DNA of 64,000 nt from Pseudonocardiales bacterium (GTDB taxonomy: Bacteria; Actinomycetota; Actinomycetes; Mycobacteriales; Pseudonocardiaceae): the NCBI GenBank assembly GCA_023252195.1, contig JAHEXI010000001.1:124001-188000 (forward strand), given 5' to 3'. How positions within the stretch are numbered: position 1 is the first letter of the stretch; the number at the start of each line of letters is the position of its first letter. Below, piece by piece: positions 53,037 through 61,684 of this stretch. Made by a program: the position numbers and the translations under genes. Under the pieces are notes generated by a model, which had not been told where the DNA came from, searched no databases, and saw only the letters and a list, made by a program, of their open reading frames with translations.

Positions 53037-54188
53037 GTGGGTAGAGACGAAGAAGACAAAGACCACAACGACAGTGACGACCGTGGGCGGCACCCGACGA
53101 AGACAACACTGGCGATGGCTCCCGTGATCGCCCGATACCTCCACCCCAGATCCGAATACCCACGACCGGTGACCGGGCACGCCGACCCCGGCGAGCTGCG
53201 GGAGCGGATGGTTGAGCGGCTGTGGGTGGACGACGACGTGGCCAGGTGGTCGGCGGCGGTGGCGCCGTGGCGCTCCGCGCTGTCTACGGTGCCTCGGCAC
53301 GAGTTCATCCCGGATACCGTGTGGATCAAGAATCCCGATCATCAACCGACGCTGTTGCCCCTGTACCGGGACGACGATCCGGATCGGTGGCTGCAGTTGA
53401 TCTACGCCACCGGCTACGACGACTATGTGATCACGCAAGTGGACGACGGGCACCCGGCCGGACCGGGACACGGTGGTGTGATACCGACCAGCTCGGCATC
53501 CAGTCCGGTGATCGTCGCGGTGATGTTGGCCGCGCTCGACGCGCACCCAGGACACCGGGTTCTGGAAATCGGCACCGGCACTGGTCACAACGCGGCGCTG
53601 CTGGCACACCGGCTCGGCGCCGAGCACATCACCAGTATCGAGGTCGATCCCGACGTGGCATCACAGGCGCGTCGGGCGTTGTCCGATACCGGGTATGGCG
53701 AGATCGGCGTGATCACGGGCGACGGGGCACTGGGGAATCCGCCGGGCGCCCCATACGACCGGATCATCGTCACCGCCACGGTGCGCAACATCCCTTATTC
53801 GTGGGTTGAGCAGAGTCGTTGCGGCGGTCGAATTCTGGTGCCGTGGGCCAACAGCTATACCGGTGCACTCGTGGCGTTGACTGTCGACCACGACGGCGAC
53901 GCCAGGGGTGGCGTCGTCGGCGAGTCGTCGTTCATGTGGCTACGTGAGCAGCGGGAACGGCGCGGAGCCGTTCGCGCCGTTGTCGGCGATAACGAAGACG
54001 GTGCCGAAATCCACAAGACTCACCTCCATCCCCACTCAGTTGGTGGCGACCAGGCTGCCCGGTTCGCGATCGGTCAGCGGGTGCACCGGTGTCAATGGCG
54101 ATATTGGCCCTTTGATCAAGGAAAGCCCGATGTCGATCGCTGGCGCTTCACCCTGACCTCCCGGTGCCAGCGGATCGAACTCACCTGA
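53037..54188 (+). CDS. PCMT-like SAM-dependent methyltransferase
   Basis: 383 residues from GTG 53037 (GGAGAG 5 bases upstream). A very acidic/hydrophilic start (GRDEEDKDHNDSDDRGRH) precedes a helical region ending TVPRHEFIPDTVW. The methyltransferase core follows: GVIPTSSASSPVIVAVMLAA, motif I VLEIGTGTGHNAALLAHRLG near residue 180, VEVDPDVAS-type motif (TSIEVDPDVA) and TGDGALGNPPGAPYDRIIVT. The arrangement resembles protein-isoaspartate methyltransferases and the related enzymes that accompany ATP-grasp peptide-maturation systems, but no ATP-grasp gene or precursor peptide lies nearby. Substrate unknown. Confidence 0.75.
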   Translation: MGRDEEDKDHNDSDDRGRHPTKTTLAMAPVIARYLHPRSEYPRPVTGHADPGELRERMVERLWVDDDVARWSAAVAPWRSALSTVPRHEFIPDTVWIKNPDHQPTLLPLYRDDDPDRWLQLIYATGYDDYVITQVDDGHPAGPGHGGVIPTSSASSPVIVAVMLAALDAHPGHRVLEIGTGTGHNAALLAHRLGAEHITSIEVDPDVASQARRALSDTGYGEIGVITGDGALGNPPGAPYDRIIVTATVRNIPYSWVEQSRCGGRILVPWANSYTGALVALTVDHDGDARGGVVGESSFMWLREQRERRGAVRAVVGDNEDGAEIHKTHLHPHSVGGDQAARFAIGQRVHRCQWRYWPFDQGKPDVDRWRFTLTSRCQRIELT

Positions 54189-54226
54189 ACGCTGCCCTGC
54201 ACCTGGTCGGCAACCCTACAGTTCCC

Positions 54227-54280
54227 GAGCTCCACAGTAGAGCTGTTCAGTGGCGGCCGGACAGCTCTGCTGTGGAGCTC
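54227..54280. terminator. 20-bp stem hairpin after the methyltransferase gene
   Basis: Arms GAGCTCCACAGTAGAGCTGT (54227-54246) and ACAGCTCTGCTGTGGAGCTC (54261-54280) pair with one mismatch around a 14-base loop. No T-run follows, so it may be an intrinsic terminator or a protein-binding palindrome in front of the DMT gene. Confidence 0.65.
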
Positions 54281-54339
54281 CAGAGCGCTCGAGGTTCAGG
54301 TGAGCCGGTTCACCTACACCCTGTAGGCTCGACGGCGTT

Positions 54340-55293
54340 GTGACACTTGCTGTCGTGTTGTCGCTCGTGGCCGCGGTGTGCTTCGGAACCGCCTCGGTGC
54401 TACAGCATCATGGGGCCAATCAGGTACGCCGACGGTTTCCGCTGAATCCTGGGCTGCTGATCGACGTCGCGCGCCAACGGTTGTGGCTACTGGGGATCGT
54501 GGCTGAAGTGGCTGGGGTCGGGCTGCACATGGTGGCGGTCAACCTCGGAGCGCTGTCGGTCGTGCAGCCCCTGCTGACGGTGGGCTTGGTCGTCGCGCTG
54601 CCGCTGCAGGCCGTGCTCGGCCACCCGGTGAGCCGCCGGGCGCTGCTGGCCGCAGCGTTGACCGTCGCCGGTCTGGGGGTCTTTTTGGTGGTCCAACCGA
54701 CCGTCGAGTCCCGGGACCCGCAGAGCATCAGGGACTGGCTACCGGGCTTGCTCATGGTTGCGATCGTGGCCGTGGTCGCGCTGGGCGCTGCGGGTGCCCG
54801 GCGGGACCGAACCCGATCGCTCGGCCTGGGCGCCGCGGCTGGGACGGTTTTCGCGCTGTCTGCCGCGTTGGTCAAGACCTGGGGCGAGATTCTAGGCGAC
54901 GGTGGGATTCCTGCGCTGGCGACGAGCTGGGAGCTGTGGACAGCGCTGGCCTGCGGCCTGATGGGTGCGCTACTGAGCCAGGCCGCTTTCCAATCCGGTC
55001 CGCTCGGTGGTCCACTGGCGGCGATGATGGTGATCGACCCCGTTATCGGCGTCAGTCTCGGCGCCATCGTCTTCGGCGAGTCCTTCGCCACCGGGCTGTT
55101 GGCTGGAGTCCAGGCGGCCGGGCTGGCCCTGACTCTGGCCGGGGTATGGCTGCTCGCCACCGGAGAACAACGGTTAGCCGACGTCCATGGCGAATTACCA
55201 CCCAGTGGCGAATTACCCGGCAGTCGCGTATCACCCAAATCACCCGTACAACGGAACCTCGAACGGGCCTCCCGGCCGAAGCCGCCTGGGTAG
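54340..55293 (+). CDS. DMT/EamA-like membrane transporter
   Basis: 317 residues from GTG 54340. Nine to ten membrane helices in two similar halves (LAVVLSLVAAVCFGTASVLQ, VVQPLLTVGLVVALPLQAVL, then ACGLMGALLSQAAFQSGPLG and VIDPVIGVSLGAIVFGESFA) give the drug/metabolite transporter layout, with the GE(S/T)F-type end of helix 9. A 45-residue hydrophilic Pro/Ser-rich tail follows. Substrate unknown. It starts about 60 bases after a long hairpin and is followed after 85 bases by murT. Confidence 0.85.
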   Translation: MTLAVVLSLVAAVCFGTASVLQHHGANQVRRRFPLNPGLLIDVARQRLWLLGIVAEVAGVGLHMVAVNLGALSVVQPLLTVGLVVALPLQAVLGHPVSRRALLAAALTVAGLGVFLVVQPTVESRDPQSIRDWLPGLLMVAIVAVVALGAAGARRDRTRSLGLGAAAGTVFALSAALVKTWGEILGDGGIPALATSWELWTALACGLMGALLSQAAFQSGPLGGPLAAMMVIDPVIGVSLGAIVFGESFATGLLAGVQAAGLALTLAGVWLLATGEQRLADVHGELPPSGELPGSRVSPKSPVQRNLERASRPKPPG

Positions 55294-55378
55294 GGAATAC
55301 TGCCGCCAGCGCGGCCGCGCGTCGGCACATTGCTGGGTAGGGATAGTGGTGAGGCTGAGGTCTCGTAGGGTGGGGGCG

Positions 55379-56668
55379 ATGGTGGTTCAGACACCTGGAG
55401 CGGGCCCGGTGGCAACGGCGCCGCCCGGGCAGCTCCGGTTGGGGTGGTGGACACGCGCTGCCGTGCACGCCGGGCTGGCGACGGCAGGGCTGTCGCGACG
55501 GCTGGGCTTGGGCGCCGGGTCGATCATCGGTGGTCGGGTGACGCTGGCCCTGGACCCGCACGCGCTACGACATTTGGCGGCTGGACGACGAGTCGTCCTG
55601 GTGTCCGGGACCAACGGTAAGACCACGACGAGTCATCTGGTTGCGGCGGCGGTACGGACCGCTGGACGGGTGGCGCACAACGCCGGTGGCTCGAATATGG
55701 CTGACGGTGCGGTGGCGGCGCTGGCCGAGGCGCGCGACACCGAGTATGCGGTGATCGAAGTCGATGAGTTGCATCTGGCCGCGGTCGCCGAGGCGGTGGA
55801 CCCGGCGGTGGTCGTGCTGCTCAACCTGACCCGGGACCAGCTGGACCGGGCGACCGAGGTGGGCGCCATCGCGGCCGCCGTCGGGCAGGCGCTGGCCCGG
55901 CATCCCAGCACGGTGGTGGTGGCCAACGCCGATGATCCGATGGTGGTGTCGGCGGCGGCGCTGGCTAGCCGTCCTGTCTGGGTTGCCGCGGGGGCCAGCT
56001 GGTTGGGCGATGCGTCCAGCTGCCCGCGCTGTGGTCAGACTCTCACGTTCACCGAGCCTGGCTGGCAGTGTGTCTGCGGGCTGGCCCGGCCTACTCCAGA
56101 CTGGTGGATCGAAGACAGCAAGGTCTGCACCGCAGACGCGGTGCTACCGCTGGATATCCGACTGCCCGGTCAAGTCAATCGCAGCAACGCTGCGATGGCG
56201 CTCGCTGCAGCCTGCGCTGTCGGTATCTCGGCCGATCAGGCTGCATCAGCGCTGCGCGAGGTCGACGTGGTGGCCGGCCGGTACGCCGTGGTGCATCGCG
56301 GCGGGCAGGACCTGCGCATGTTGCTGGCCAAGAACCCGGCTGGCTGGGCCGGCATGTTGTCCATGTTGAGCGAGCCTCGGCCGCTACTGGTGATCATCAA
56401 TGCCCGGGAGGCCGACGGGCGGGACACCTCGTGGTTGTGGGACGTCGCGTTCGAACAGTTCGGCTCTCGCCAGGTGGTGGCCAGCGGAGAACGTGCGGCG
56501 GACCTTGGCGTGCGGCTCAGTTACGCCGGGCTGGATCACCGAACGGTGGCCGACCCGTTGGCCGCCCTCGAGACGCTGCCGCCGGGGCAGATCGACGTGG
56601 TGGCCAACTACACCGCGTTTCACCAGTTCCGCCGCCGGCTGGGTCGGGAACGGGAAGTAGCCGGGTGA
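55379..56668 (+). CDS. murT: lipid II isoglutaminyl synthase subunit MurT
   Basis: About 429 residues from ATG 55379 (GTG 55370 possible). Mur-ligase ATP site VSGTNGKTTTSHLVAAAVRT near residue 80, YAVIEVDELHL near 125, and LNLTRDQLDRATEVG near 150. A zinc ribbon is inserted in the central domain: CPRCGQTL and CVCGLARP, four Cys as in staphylococcal MurT. The C-terminal DUF1727 domain reads LLAKNPAGWAGMLSML and IINAREADGRDTSWLWDVAF. With GatD it amidates the D-Glu of lipid II to D-isoglutamine. The stop overlaps the gatD start by 4 bases (GTGA). Confidence 0.95.
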   Translation: MVVQTPGAGPVATAPPGQLRLGWWTRAAVHAGLATAGLSRRLGLGAGSIIGGRVTLALDPHALRHLAAGRRVVLVSGTNGKTTTSHLVAAAVRTAGRVAHNAGGSNMADGAVAALAEARDTEYAVIEVDELHLAAVAEAVDPAVVVLLNLTRDQLDRATEVGAIAAAVGQALARHPSTVVVANADDPMVVSAAALASRPVWVAAGASWLGDASSCPRCGQTLTFTEPGWQCVCGLARPTPDWWIEDSKVCTADAVLPLDIRLPGQVNRSNAAMALAAACAVGISADQAASALREVDVVAGRYAVVHRGGQDLRMLLAKNPAGWAGMLSMLSEPRPLLVIINAREADGRDTSWLWDVAFEQFGSRQVVASGERAADLGVRLSYAGLDHRTVADPLAALETLPPGQIDVVANYTAFHQFRRRLGREREVAG

Positions 56669-57378
56669 GCGGGGAATCCACGGTCGAGATCGGCCTGCTG
56701 CTGCCCGACGTCCTGGGCACCTACTCCGACGCTGGCAACGCCACGATATTGGCGCAACGGCTGCGCTGGCGTGGCATCGCGGCCGAGATACGCACTATCA
56801 CGGCTCGCGACGTCCCACCGACCGGTTGCGCGGTGTACCTGCTGGGTGGCGGCGAGGACACGGCTCAGCTATTCGCCGCAGACTGGCTACGTCGCCATGA
56901 TCAGCTACGCCGGACGCTGGAAACCTGCGCGGTGACGCTGGCTGTGTGCGCCGGGCTGCAGATCCTGGGCCAGTCGATGACTGACTCCAAAGGTCAGCAC
57001 TATCCGGGGTTGGCCTTGCTGGATATCACCACCGCGCCCGGCCGCCAACGCGCCGTCGGCGAGGTAGTAGCCACCTGCGCGGTACCAGGCGTGGGTTCGT
57101 TGACTGGTTTTGAGAACCACCGCGGTGTCACCACTCTGGGCCCGGGCACCGTCCCACTGGGACGAGTGCTCACCGGCACCGGCAACGGCACCGGCACCGG
57201 CACGAAGTACCGCGGCGAAGGTGTCCTCACCGATCGCATCATCGGCACCTACCTGCACGGCCCCGTGCTGGCCCGCAACCCAGCCCTGGCCGACCACATC
57301 CTGCACCAAGCAACCGGCCAGACTCTCTCCCCCCTAGACCTCCCCGACCAAGCCGCCCTTCGCAACACCTACCTCTAA
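56665..57378 (+). CDS. gatD: lipid II isoglutaminyl synthase subunit GatD
   Basis: 237 residues from GTG 56665. Class I glutamine amidotransferase: VYLLGGGEDTAQ near residue 55, nucleophile Cys in LAVCAGLQILGQ near residue 95, and His in IIGTYLHGPVLARNPALAD near 195. GatD frees ammonia from glutamine and hands it to MurT. Residues 170-182 are GTGNGTGTGT, from short repeats, probably a flexible loop. Translationally coupled to murT and followed by a hairpin. Confidence 0.95.
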   Translation: MSGESTVEIGLLLPDVLGTYSDAGNATILAQRLRWRGIAAEIRTITARDVPPTGCAVYLLGGGEDTAQLFAADWLRRHDQLRRTLETCAVTLAVCAGLQILGQSMTDSKGQHYPGLALLDITTAPGRQRAVGEVVATCAVPGVGSLTGFENHRGVTTLGPGTVPLGRVLTGTGNGTGTGTKYRGEGVLTDRIIGTYLHGPVLARNPALADHILHQATGQTLSPLDLPDQAALRNTYL

Positions 57379-57394
57379 CTCGCGTCACCACCGG

Positions 57395-57457
57395 CCGTGA
57401 ACTCGACAAGACTGACGTTCGGGCGCACCAAAAACGTCGCTCTTGTCGAGTTCACGG
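57395..57457. terminator. hairpin after gatD built from the GTGAACTCGAC repeat
   Basis: Perfect 17-bp arms CCGTGAACTCGACAAGA (57395-57411) and TCTTGTCGAGTTCACGG (57441-57457), 29-base loop that contains GACGTT and AACGTC, which can extend the pairing. It lies between the convergent gatD and uppP genes, so it can end transcription both ways. The motif is shared with two other intergenic sites in the window. Confidence 0.85.
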
Positions 57458-57488
57458 CACGAGGGCCCCGGCGGCGGCACGCCCGCGG

Positions 57489-58415
57489 TCAGTGCGCAAC
57501 GAGCCAGATCAGGCTCGCGGTGCCGAACAGGACGCAGTAGATCGCGAACGGGGTGAGGGTGCGGGTCTCGAAGTAGCGGGTCAGGAAGCGGACCGCGAGG
57601 TAAGCGCTGACGAACGAGGCGATGCTGCCGGCGATGATCGGCCCGTGGATGCCTGCGCCGAGTGGGCCGACCAGGTCGGGGATCTTCAGGGCACCGGCGG
57701 CCAGGATGACCGGCGTGGCCAGTAGGAAGGAGAAGCGAGCGGCGTCCTCATGGGACAGCCCGCGCAGCAGTCCGGCGGCCATCGTCACGCCGGACCGGCT
57801 CAACCCCGGTAACAACGCCAGTACCTGCGCGGAACCGATCAGCGCGCCGCGCCCGAGGGACATCTGGGCCAGCCGGGCATCCGCGGCGGCGTCGACGTCT
57901 CGCGCTGATCCGGGTCCGCCCACTGCGGTCGTCGCCGGCACCGGGGCGGTCGCGTCAGCCCGTCGACGGAGCAGCTCACCGATGTAGAGCACCACCCCGT
58001 TGGCGATCAGGAACGCCGCGGCCGGGATCGGTCGGCCCAGCGTGGTGCGGAACAGATGCTCCAGCAGCAGACCACAGATGCCGACCGGGATGGTCCCGAC
58101 GATGAGCAGCCAGGCGAGTCGCTCACCAGACGTGCGGAGTCGCCGGTAGCGCAGGGAGCTGACGAAGCCGCCGACGATGCGTAGCCAGTCGCGCCAGAAG
58201 AAGACCAGCAGCGCCGCGGCGGTGGCCACATGCAGCCCGACGATGAACGCCAGGTAGGGCGATTCCGGGGCCGATACGCTCAAGTCGTGCGCCCAGCGAC
58301 CGCCTACCAGCGCCGGAACCAGGATGGAGTGCCCCAGGCTGGAAACTGGGAACAGCTCGGTGACGCCTTGGAAGGCGCCTACCACTATCGCCTCGAGATA
58401 GGTCAGCTCACTCAC
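57489..58415 (-). CDS. uppP: undecaprenyl-diphosphate phosphatase UppP (BacA)
   Basis: 308 residues from GTG 58415 (GAGAGGAGCC upstream). The two catalytic motifs are complete: AFQGVTELFPVSSLGHSILV near residue 15 (E-L-x-P-V-S-S-x-G-H) and LPGLSRSGVTMAAGLLRG near residue 200. Eight membrane helices. A 30-residue Ala/Pro/Thr linker (RADATAPVPATTAVGG) is inserted between helices 4 and 5. The enzyme recycles the lipid carrier of peptidoglycan synthesis, which matches the neighbouring murT-gatD. It also gives bacitracin tolerance in many bacteria. Confidence 0.95.
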   Translation of the reverse strand: MSELTYLEAIVVGAFQGVTELFPVSSLGHSILVPALVGGRWAHDLSVSAPESPYLAFIVGLHVATAAALLVFFWRDWLRIVGGFVSSLRYRRLRTSGERLAWLLIVGTIPVGICGLLLEHLFRTTLGRPIPAAAFLIANGVVLYIGELLRRRADATAPVPATTAVGGPGSARDVDAAADARLAQMSLGRGALIGSAQVLALLPGLSRSGVTMAAGLLRGLSHEDAARFSFLLATPVILAAGALKIPDLVGPLGAGIHGPIIAGSIASFVSAYLAVRFLTRYFETRTLTPFAIYCVLFGTASLIWLVAH

Positions 58416-58490
58416 TGGGCTCCTCTCGGGTGGCGTGGCGTGGCGTGGCGCCGCACCGCGGCCCGGCAGGCCGCCTTCTAGCCTGCCGGT

Positions 58491-59462
58491 ATGACACGTA
58501 CGCGGCTGTACCGTAGCGGTGTTCTCGAGCTCGAAAATTTTCCGGTGCAGGACATCTCCGACTACATCAGGCAGCCAGGTGTCACGGTCTGGCTGGACAT
58601 GTGTGCGCCCGACGCGGCTGGCCTGGCCGCGATCAGCGAGGAGCTCGATCTGCACCGGCTCGCCGTCGAGGATGCCGTCCAGGAACGCCAACGGCCGAAG
58701 CTCGACCGGTACGACAGCCACCTGTTCGTCACCGCCTACGCCGTCGCGCTGGACGTCGCCACCGGGGAACTGGCGACCTTTGAGGTGGCGGCGTTCGTCA
58801 CCCACAATGCGTTGGTCACCGTGCGTAAATCAGACCAGTTCGATATCGACGGTGTGGTAGCTCGCTGGGACGCGTCAACAGACCTGGCCAAACACGGGGT
58901 CTCGTTTCTGCTGCACGGTTTGCTCGACTATGTAGTCGACGGCCACTTCGCTGCCGTGCAGACCCTCGACGATGAGATCGAAACGCTAGAAGATCGGCTG
59001 TTCGACGACAAGCGCTCCGATTGGTCCGTGCAACGACGATCGTTCGAGCTGCGCAAAAGTCTCGTGCAGTTGCGCCGAGTCGTACTGCCGATGCGCGAGG
59101 TGGTGAACTCGCTGATGCGCCGTGATCTGCACACCTTTGACGAGGCAATGACGCCCTATTACCAGGACGTGTACGACCACATACTCAGGGCTACCGAGTG
59201 GACCGAGAGCCTGCGCGACTTGGTCACGGCCATCCTGGAGACCAACCTGACGATCCAGGGCAACCGGCTCAACGTGATCACCAAGCAGGTCACCAGCTGG
59301 GCCGCCATCATCGCGGTACCGACCGCGATCACTGGGTTCTACGGGCAGAACGTGCCCTATCCGGGGTTTGGTCACGCATCCGGGTTCTACGTCTCAACCA
59401 TCATCATTGTCGTGCTGTCGGTCGGGTTGTATGTGTTGTTCCGCAACCGTGACTGGATCTAG
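58491..59462 (+). CDS. corA: CorA-type divalent cation transporter
   Basis: 323 residues from ATG 58491. The large N-terminal cytoplasmic funnel ends in the long stalk helix (RSFELRKSLVQLRRVVLPMR, NRLNVITKQVTSWAAIIAVP). Two membrane helices at the C-terminus flank the pore loop FYGQNVPYPGFG; the canonical GMN is GQN here, which occurs in other actinobacterial CorA-like proteins. The protein ends VGLYVLFRNRDWI. It mediates Mg2+ or Co2+/Zn2+ flux. A relic of its last ten codons occurs at 63891-63920. Confidence 0.92.
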   Translation: MTRTRLYRSGVLELENFPVQDISDYIRQPGVTVWLDMCAPDAAGLAAISEELDLHRLAVEDAVQERQRPKLDRYDSHLFVTAYAVALDVATGELATFEVAAFVTHNALVTVRKSDQFDIDGVVARWDASTDLAKHGVSFLLHGLLDYVVDGHFAAVQTLDDEIETLEDRLFDDKRSDWSVQRRSFELRKSLVQLRRVVLPMREVVNSLMRRDLHTFDEAMTPYYQDVYDHILRATEWTESLRDLVTAILETNLTIQGNRLNVITKQVTSWAAIIAVPTAITGFYGQNVPYPGFGHASGFYVSTIIIVVLSVGLYVLFRNRDWI

Positions 59463-59504
59463 CTCGCTCATGGCCGCTATTCGGCGCAAGACCATCGCAG
59501 TAGT

Positions 59505-59795
59505 TCATGAGGCGCCTACGGTTGACAAGCCTTCCCCGTCGTGCTGTCCAGTCATCAGCTGACGACGGGAGGTAATCCCAAGCTTCGTATAGACCTGCTG
59601 GAGATGGTATTCGATGGTCTTGACCGACAGAGTGAGATTAGCGGCGATTGTCTTATTGCTGTGCCCGGCGGCGGCGAGCCGTGCGACCCGTTTTTCCTGA
59701 ATGGTCAACCTGGTCGCCTCCTCGTGGTTACGGCGACGTCGGCCACCGGCCGCCGCAAACTCCTCGCGGACCTGTTCGGAGAGCCAACCGGGAGC
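59505..59795 (-). pseudogene. LuxR-type regulator, C-terminal HTH fragment
   Basis: EQVREEFAAAGGRRRRNHEE then IQEKRVARLAAAGHSNKTIA and NLTLSVKTIEYHLQQVYTKL GITSRRQL: the DNA-binding domain of a large LuxR/AAA regulator. The ATPase and TPR parts are missing. At about 59795 it is fused to the N-terminus of a DJ-1 protein in another frame, so a deletion removed the 3' part of that gene together with most of the regulator. Confidence 0.85.
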
Positions 59796-59914
59796 CGGCT
59801 CAGCAGGTGGAGCTCGGCATTTTCCTCGGCGAAGCGGTGCTGGTAATAGGCGATCTCCGGCTCATAATAGTCGCTTTCAATGAGAAGAGCGATCCTTTTT
59901 TCGTTCAGTTTCAT
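59796..59914 (-). pseudogene. DJ-1/PfpI-family protein, N-terminal 40 residues only
   Basis: From ATG 59914: MKLNEKRIALLIESDYYEPE then IAYYQHRFAEENAELHLLSR L. This is the first strand and helix of a DJ-1/PfpI protein, ten bases downstream of the ThDP enzyme stop and on the same strand, so it was the third gene of that operon. The rest is deleted. Confidence 0.8.
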
Positions 59915-59926
59915 GGGTAACTCCAC

Positions 59927-61684
59927 TTACTGGCCGCATTTGATATGGCTGAGGTCGCCGGGGACGTCGCCGTCGATGACGAGGTCGATCAGGAATGGAC
60001 CTTCGGTCTCAAGCGCCGTGATAATGGCCGGCCGCACCTGGTGCCCGGTTTCCACGCGGACCGCGGGCACACCCAGCGATTCAGCGATCCGATCGAACCG
60101 GAGCTCTGGGTCGCCGAGGTCGAAGGAGGCCGGAAAGTCATGTTCCGGAAGTCCACGTTCCCGCCAGTACTGCGCACTGTTGATTTTGAGAATTCGATAA
60201 CTGCGGTTGTTGCAGACCACGATCTTGGCGCCGATCCGGTGGTGCGCGGCGGTCCACAGCGCCTGGATCGTGTACATGGCGCCGCCGTCGCCGGTGAAGC
60301 CGAACACCGTACGTTCGGGGTGAGCCAACTTGAGCCCCAGGGCTCCCGGAATCCCCACCCCCAACGAACCCCCCCGGGTCTGGAAGTAGGCGTCGGGCCG
60401 GGTCGGCACAAGGTAACGGACGAGATCGGGCGAGGTGGTGAGTGCTTCGTCGAAGACGATGATGTCGTCGGGAGCTAGCTCGGCCAGCTCGGCCATGAAA
60501 CGAGAGGCCGGCATCGGCATCTTGTCCCAGCGCGCGCGGTCGGCATTGCGCTGGCGGTCCTCTTCCTGGTGCTTAGCCGCGGAAAGCTGGCGAGAGCGCT
60601 GCGTGGCTGCCTGTTTCTGTTCGGCAGACATCTCCCGTTCCAGCGACTCAGCGAGCTGTGCCAGGGTCAGTTTGGGATCGCTGACCAGCCCGAGATCGAC
60701 CGGGAAGTTCTTCGCGATCGCGTCGGTGTCCAGGTCGATGTGAACGATTCGCGCATGTGGCGCGAAGGCGCCGTCCAGCGCGGGAAAAACCTCAGGGAAC
60801 ACGTAGGTCCCGCAGATCAGCACCGCATCGGCCCGCACCGTGACGGGCTGGCTGTCCTTGGCGAACATGTGCCCGAGCAGCCCGCGGAAATGTGGATGTG
60901 CGGCGCTCAGATTCACCTCGGATGAGTCCGCGCCCCAGACGCCCGCGCCCCAGAGCTCGGCCACCCGAGCCAGCTCCAGCTGGGCCTCCGAGAAGGCCAG
61001 CCCGTCGCCGACGATGACGATCGGATGCTCAGCTCCGGCCAGGAGTTTCGCGGCCTGGGTGACCAGGGCGGGTTCTGGTGTTGTGCGGGTGGCGAGGATC
61101 GAAGTCGGCACCACCTGCTCTGTGTTCGGCGCGTCGAGTACGTCCATCGGCAGAGCCAGGAAAACCGGACCAGTGGGAGCAGTGGTGGCGATCTTGATAG
61201 CGCGGCGCAGCATCCGCAGCAGCGATGTCGGGTGGGTGACTCGTGCCGCCCATTTGGTGACCGGCTGTGCCATGCCCACCAGATCGGCCGCCATCTGCGC
61301 GTCCATAGCGTCGTAGCGCACCCCCGCGTCGCCGGCGAGCACGACCAGCGGTGCATGGCCCCGTTTGGCCTGGTACATCATCCCGATTCCGTTGCCCAGG
61401 CCGACGCCGCTGTGCAGTTGGACCACGGCGGGCCCGTGGGTCGCACGGGAGTAGCCGTCAGCAATGCCAACCGCCACCGTCTCCTGAAGTGCGGCGACAT
61501 ACCGCACAGCCGGGCAGTCGGTGAGGGCATCGAGAAATCCCTGCTCAACGGTTCCCGGGTTGCCGAACATAAAGCGGATGTCGTCCGCAAGCAGCTGCTC
61601 GAAGAGGGCGAAGCGGCCGGTGCGGTGGCTCGCGGTCGTGTTCGTTACCGGTTGATTGAGGTCGACTCCGACGGGGGCGGTCAT
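59927..61684 (-). CDS. thiamine-diphosphate-dependent enzyme (benzoylformate decarboxylase/acetolactate synthase-like)
   Basis: 585 residues. N-terminal PYR domain: FMFGNPGTVEQGFLDALTDC, with the catalytic Glu in VAALQETVAVGIADGYSRAT near residue 70. Central domain VVPTSILATRTT... with a Rossmann-like fold. C-terminal PP domain: GIPGALGLKLAHPERTVFGF and the ThDP motif TGDGGAMYTIQALWTAAHHR IGAKIVVCNN. The FGNPG start is closest to benzoylformate decarboxylase-like members. A 25-residue Gln/Arg-rich coiled insertion (EKQKQAATQRSRQ-like) lies near residue 370. ATGA overlap with the DJ-1 gene upstream. Substrate unknown. Confidence 0.88.
   Translation of the reverse strand: MTAPVGVDLNQPVTNTTASHRTGRFALFEQLLADDIRFMFGNPGTVEQGFLDALTDCPAVRYVAALQETVAVGIADGYSRATHGPAVVQLHSGVGLGNGIGMMYQAKRGHAPLVVLAGDAGVRYDAMDAQMAADLVGMAQPVTKWAARVTHPTSLLRMLRRAIKIATTAPTGPVFLALPMDVLDAPNTEQVVPTSILATRTTPEPALVTQAAKLLAGAEHPIVIVGDGLAFSEAQLELARVAELWGAGVWGADSSEVNLSAAHPHFRGLLGHMFAKDSQPVTVRADAVLICGTYVFPEVFPALDGAFAPHARIVHIDLDTDAIAKNFPVDLGLVSDPKLTLAQLAESLEREMSAEQKQAATQRSRQLSAAKHQEEDRQRNADRARWDKMPMPASRFMAELAELAPDDIIVFDEALTTSPDLVRYLVPTRPDAYFQTRGGSLGVGIPGALGLKLAHPERTVFGFTGDGGAMYTIQALWTAAHHRIGAKIVVCNNRSYRILKINSAQYWRERGLPEHDFPASFDLGDPELRFDRIAESLGVPAVRVETGHQVRPAIITALETEGPFLIDLVIDGDVPGDLSHIKCGQ

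Noticed and set aside
57170-57215. ACCGGC short tandem repeats in gatD
   Set aside because: In frame within gatD; encodes a Gly/Thr loop and does not disturb the family's length much.
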